Below the pieces are notes generated by a model. It worked only from the letters and a program-made list of their open reading frames with translations, searched no databases and was not told where the DNA came from. The position numbers and the translations under genes are program-made. DNA of 64,000 bases from Phlebopus portentosus (lineage: Eukaryota; Basidiomycota; Agaricomycetes; Boletales; Boletinellaceae). The DNA is taken from NCBI GenBank assembly GCA_037892935.1, contig JAYXKI010000011.1:868001-932000 (forward strand), in the 5' to 3' direction. Below are positions 59,301 through 64,000 of this stretch, piece after piece; the first letter of the stretch is position 1, and each line of letters begins with the position of its first letter.

Positions 59301-62013
59301 GCGTATTTTCGGCCGCTTTGTCGAGCCGTCCATATCTTTGATACATTGCCGTTCGCTGCAATCTAGTAAGATTAGTTCAATTTTTGGACCTTTATCCTTA
59401 CAGGATGAAGACGAACCCGGCTCTAGAACGCGGATAAGGTCTGTCGTGACATGCAGGATTGCAGTCCGTTGAAAGAACGGAGCGGCACCAATAGTCGTCT
59501 CAGTTCGGCGGGTTGTGATTGTGATATCGTTGCGAGACGATCTTGCAGCAAACTAAATTACGATGATCCTTGGTCAGAAATAGGCAAACTCAACAAAGCA
59601 CACTCACTCGAGTCAATCCTGGAGAAGGATTAGCATCCGTACTGATCACAACGGTATCAAAAATATCGGAAATTCCGGGAGGAAATCCTCTCGCTCGTTC
59701 CGGATTACCGGACTTCAAAGACTGACGGACCGGTATTGACCAGACACCTCGGGCACCTCCTATAATGTGCAGTTTTCTTTTGGGCCGAGCTGGCAAATCC
59801 CGCTGGTTAAACAGAGAACAGTCAGAGTTAAAAGGCAATCCAGAGAAATGATGAGAAATACTTGGAAGAGTGTGAACCCCCCGGATCTTCCATACCCAGT
59901 TGACGTGACCAGCTCCGCGGCCGGTCGTTCCTACACGTAAAGAACTTAGAGAACTATCAACTTGGAAGATTCGCGGGACATACACCGTTTCTCGTTAAGG
60001 CGAAAGCCATGGAGTTTATCGGCCCATACGCAGTCAAAGAATCGCATAGTGAGAGATGAATGACGGACTTCTTTTCTACGTCATATTGATGCCCGTTTGC
60101 AAGATGGCCAGCTAGAGTCGGCTTTTCTTTGACAACGTCCCCATAAATATCTTATGAAGTGGCGCATCAGACAAATACATTAATGTGGGGTGCTAATACA
60201 CGCACCATCTTCGTCGTCTAGATCCATAGCCAATGGATTGTCCGCAACGGCGGCTGGAACATCTTCCTCTCGCTTGTCTCTCGGAATTTCTTCCTGTACC
60301 CTCGTTGTCCGCAACAACACGGACGGACCTACAGTACTCCCCACAAAAATCACGTCCGCACGTGACTCTTCATCTTTGACATTATTTCCGATGGCCACGT
60401 TCCTCACGACCGAAGGAATAGTCGTCTGCGACATCGCGGAGCCAGAGCAAGCCGAAGTGCTGTACGACCGTCCATCACAATCTCTACCGGGTATATCGAG
60501 CCATCCCTCGTAAAAATGAAAAAGGTGCGGGGGTCTACGAATGTTGCATGCGCGCCTTCAAGGTGTAAGCCATGCGTCCGTTCCTCCGGATGTGGTGCTT
60601 GCATTGGCATGTCTGATACCCGTGGGGCCCAGCCATTTACGGCTAATGCAGTTTTCCGTGAAGCTTGATCCACGTAAGTAAGTGCATTGCAGCTAATTAT
60701 CACAACTCCTCCCAGTGAGCTATCACATGGTAAAATCGCAAAGCAGTCGCAAGGGAGATTTTCTACTGCGGTGATAATGGGATACATATGCGTAACGAGA
60801 TCCAGGGTGAAAATGAACAAGTGACACGTGTCCTTGAACTCTTTGAGTCTCCTGGGGGCGAGATAAGTTGATTTGTCCAAGTGAATTTCAAGAACGGACG
60901 GAAACGCACCCAGTCCATGTCTGAGGTGTCTGGAACAGTACGGCGAGTGTAGGATTGTTATATCCGGGCAGAAATACGAAGTCCACGACACTTCTTATCC
61001 TATCGTCAACTTGACTCGCAAGATCGAGAATAAAACTAGGAGAGTACGGAATGTCTCTATTATGATGTCAGGCAACTTATGAAGAAATCTACAAAAACAT
61101 AGAGCTTCTGACCTATTTACCAAGTTATCCGTATCCACAAGGTCCATGTCGACTTGACTCTGGTAGAATGGAAGTATTGCTAGGGAGTCACAAGGTAGTG
61201 ATAAAGCTGCGCAACGTGATAGAGGATCAACCCTCAGTTCCCCTGTGAATTTACTAGGATCTAGATACACCTAGAGACCGTGAATCGACGTTCAGCCCCA
61301 TGAGAGACAGCTTACCATCTGAGGAGCTCGCTCGTATGTATGAATAGAGACAGTAATCAGGTCGTGTATCTCTGGCGACCATTCTAGGAGCGCAAGCTGC
61401 ACGACTTCAGTAACTAGCGGGCTCAAGATCCAAGAATAACTCGCCTTTGCGTCCTTGAAAGAAACCAGCAGTCGATCGAGCGAGTCGTCAGCGGTTGATA
61501 GTGTCTTCACTGCTTCAAGACCAGTAATGATGCCATGCAGACGATGTTCACGTATGAGATAGAATCGGAAGGTAGTCATGGAATAAAATTTTGCGCTTGA
61601 CGCGGACTAGAAAATGGTTGTGTCAAAAAGTCTATTATTTGTCGCGCAACATCGAAAGCTAATAAATATAACAAATGACGAGAAGCTACCTTGACTGAGC
61701 CCATATTGACGAATCCCTCTCCCTGGGTATCCATTTCGACTTCACCTTCAACCGCCTCCGTATCCCTTTTTACACGAGACCATCCCTCCTTACTAGTATT
61801 TGGGTTAGCAAGTGCCTGAAGAGGGATGGGTTCTTCCACGAGTTCGAATACTCTGAGCAGATGCGAATAAGCCACTACTATGTTGCATAATGCTTTCCGA
61901 TTTGCGCCATCCAAACCTGGACGAGTTCGGGAAACCAGAGATGGCAATAACTTCAGGCTGGTAGAAAACTTTACACCGCTTGGAGGAAGTAGCTCGCCAC
62001 GAAGTGCTTGCAT
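56362..62013 (-). CDS. CFT1: Cleavage and polyadenylation factor subunit CFT1 (CPSF160)
   Basis: CFT1/CPSF160 is the scaffold of the pre-mRNA 3'-end cleavage and polyadenylation complex; it is built of three beta-propellers. ATG 62013 opens MQALRGELLPPSGVKFSTSL, a typical start for fungal CFT1, then ALCNIVVAYSHLLRVFEL. The next exons give REHRLHGIITGLEAVKTLST, DRLLVSFKDAK, LALLEWSPEIHDLITVSIHT and YERAPQM. Then come LRVDPLSRCAALSLPCDSLA and ILPF, SVDF-type blocks and HGLHLEGAHATFVDPRTFFI. The C-terminal part has DFLFVSDGDFYIAASDEEGV, IRLLEFDPE and GMVDGSMYALTPINSDDSA. The last exon contains VHNDSVARPLTKGILDGNLL and stops at 56362. More than fifteen short introns are inferred; the one at 61397-61444 has a GC donor. 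The order and spread of these blocks over 5.6 kb fit the whole protein of about 1,300-1,400 residues. Exon edges in the middle were not all resolved. Confidence 0.9.
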
Positions 62014-63243
62014 GCTTCGCGTAGTATGCTCTCAAATTCTTTTGAAGCTGGGGTAATCGTTAGGACATGGAAGGTGAACTTAAAGGTAGGAAGCTCGGTC
62101 ACGGCCACGGCACGAGCTCTGTCACGTAATGTAACGTCACGCACTATATGTCACATCACCGTGACAGATCGATACTGACTCGGACACCTGTGCTCGCCCG
62201 GCTACCTACCGACTATCACCTTCGCTGAGGAGGGGATTTCTTCCTCTAAGTCTTCAGCTTGTTCATGCTGTCAAGTCCGTTTTCTTTTTAACTGCATATC
62301 AACCTACTCGTCGAATAGTTCTCTCCTTGATCTGCTTCGATCTAGAGTTACCAGTTGTGACTAGTCTGGCGACATGCCGTGCTTCAACAAAAAGTTATTT
62401 TCATGGTCCGCAAACCTAAAGAGAGCCATACGGATAATCGACTAGATATCTAATCGAGAAAATGTACCTTCCCGATCAGAGACTGGTCGTGCTCAATCCC
62501 GCATCTTGTGCTTCAATTCTCTCGGAGTCTTCAAAGCTTTCTCTCGCCGATCTTTAATTGGAACTAACGCGGGCATTCCCAAGATCTCCTTGGACTGGAG
62601 CACATCGCTTCGACCTTGGCACACTTGCGTGCCGTTATTCCGGCTTTGCACCATTGCCCCGCATGACTAGACTCCAGTCTCGCTTCAAGTGCCTCGAGGA
62701 TTAATATTTGATGCCGCAGGAATACAGTATGTCCCGTTCCATAATCAAAGTGCTTCAGTTTCTTTGTATGGACAAGTTCTCCTTGGAAAAACTTCGTATC
62801 ATGAGTTCCTGAAGTCCGTATACCATGATCGCCCCCTTCATTTCCCGACTGCTACCTCGCCATTTAGCCTCGCCATGACATCGTCGAGAAGCATTCTCTT
62901 TCGTCAGTGTGCGAAGGTTAATCAGCTAGGCATCTCCTGTTTGGGCTGAAGTCGCAGCACGTGTGTGATGTAACTATGCTCTGCCGTCACCAGCGTGCTT
63001 CTACGGGAGTGCTGTCGCCTCGTGTATGGGGCTTGCTCAGTTGCTCATGCGTGTGGCGCGGGAGACAACATGTTCAAAGTAGCAACGACGTCTTACCCTT
63101 CTCTGCTCTATAAGAATGTGGTCCGTACTTGTCCGTCTTTACCTTGCACTCGCCTAAGCCCTTGCCAGTCTGTTGCAACTCAAAGATGTTGTCGATGCTT
63201 GGATTTCAGACTGCCCCGATTCCTTTTGGTCGGAAGGCTCAAA
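62014..63243. other. Intergenic DNA upstream of CFT1 and of the last gene
   Basis: The two genes are divergent and share these 1.2 kb. Open frames at 62689-62949 and 62995-63327 lack protein-like features. T/C-rich stretches at about 62230-62300 and 62500-62560 could be promoter tracts. No RNA gene is seen. Confidence 0.45.
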
Positions 63244-64000
63244 ATGAGGCGCAAAAGGTACACTATCACCATGTTTCTTTGTCACAACACTGACGTACAG
63301 TCATTTTATTGCACAGCACCCGAGTAATTCATTCTTGTCTAGGGGCAGGACGACGCAACCCCAGCAGCGCGGTTCGCAGAATGGGTCCACATACTACGTG
63401 TTTTCGAGTTCGGGCTCTTATGTTCTCGAATCCCAACGACCACCTCTTGGACATGCAGGTCATTCCTCGACGTCGGCCCCAACAGTAAATATCCAGTCTA
63501 ATCCTGCTCCCAGGCCTGAGTTTAGGACGTCTCCGTCAACTCAGCAAGTCGTCACGACAGGCGACCGTAGTAACTCTAAAAACACTTCTCCAGGCCGTTC
63601 CTTCAACATCTACCCTGATACCTCTAATCCCGACTCGTTCATCTATGAACGCTCGGAGGCCGATTCTGACGCGCTTACACTCTACTCAAATGCATCGGTA
63701 GAAACACTACAGTTTCCAGCCGCAGATACCTCAACTCAGATCTCTCAGCCTTCTGCCGCGCGACGAAGTTCAAGGGAGCCGGACTCACCTCATCCTCTTC
63801 CTATCTCCTTACCATCCTCGAGTTCATCCCTCGTCGTGGCGTCTCAGAGTCGACAGCTCCCTCGCAATGTCGATGATGGACCTCGTTCACGAGTCACGGC
63901 CGCCGATTCTGGCCCAAACGCGAGACGCAACAGCGGGTCCGATCATGAGCGACCTGTAACAGCTCAGTCGGGACCATCGCCTACGCGTTCTAGTCCTCCA
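63244..64000 (+). CDS. Ser/Pro-rich protein, 5' part only (runs off the window)
   Basis: A short first exon (63244-63257, MRRK) joins by a phase-2 intron (63258-63342) to an exon that stays open to the window end: RGRTTQPQQRGSQNGSTYYV, FSSSGSYVLESQRPPLGHAG, then Ser/Thr/Pro-rich sequence with FNIYPDTSNPDSFIYERSEA and DALTLYSNASVETLQFPA. About 225 residues are visible. It looks disordered in this part and could precede a folded domain beyond the window. I do not recognise the family. The intron fit and the clean frame support the call; the exact start is less sure. Confidence 0.6.

Noticed and set aside
62689..63327. Plus-strand frames before the last gene
   Set aside because: No protein-like composition, and the second overlaps the start of the better supported spliced gene at 63244.
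1..64000. CRISPR arrays, rRNA and tRNA genes
   Set aside because: No regularly spaced short repeats, and no cloverleaf or rRNA-like sequence that I could support by eye.

Overview
The window reads as nuclear DNA of a basidiomycete fungus, most likely an Agaricomycete (mushroom-forming). Its genes are compact, each broken by many introns of about 45-70 bases with GT..AG ends. They include universal eukaryotic genes (SEC31, CFT1/CPSF160, GPN2, derlin, MRS2, HAP3, an E(z)-type SET methyltransferase, a Mug/TDG-type DNA glycosylase) and lineage-specific families such as DUF6533 membrane proteins. All calls come from reading the sequence; no database search was run.

Layout. 0-13 kb: a small membrane-anchored unknown protein, a derlin, a nucleotidyltransferase-like unknown and an MRS2 magnesium channel, then about 3.5 kb of gene-poor, partly repeated DNA and a disordered 520-residue protein. 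That last gene is divergent from HAP3 (NF-YB). 13-17 kb: intact HAP3 (+) convergent with an intact EZH2/KMT6-like gene (-).

17-39 kb: a tandem array. Six DUF6533 integral-membrane genes, all on the minus strand, alternate with five decayed HAP3 copies on the plus strand. Four units also carry a relic of only the last SET-domain exons of the EZH2 gene. The amplified unit is therefore 'HAP3 + EZH2 3' end + DUF6533', from which the EZH2 body was lost. The intact HAP3 and EZH2 genes at 13-17 kb look like the source locus.

39-47 kb: decayed spacer, a uracil/thymine DNA glycosylase with a possible frame break, and SEC31 of the COPII coat. 47-54.4 kb: a tandem duplication of about 3.8 kb carrying two paralogous genes whose products each have five successive Zn2Cys6-type zinc clusters, an unusual architecture and the most novel protein-level feature here. 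54.8-62 kb: GPN2 and, convergent with it, CFT1. 63.2-64 kb: the 5' part of a serine/proline-rich gene that runs off the window.

Co-operation between genes is limited, as expected for a eukaryotic chromosome. The array is best understood as repeated unequal exchange that multiplied one membrane-protein gene while its passengers decayed. HAP3 (CCAAT-binding), EZH2 (H3K27 methylation) and the zinc-cluster pair are all regulators of gene expression. Their closeness is probably coincidental.
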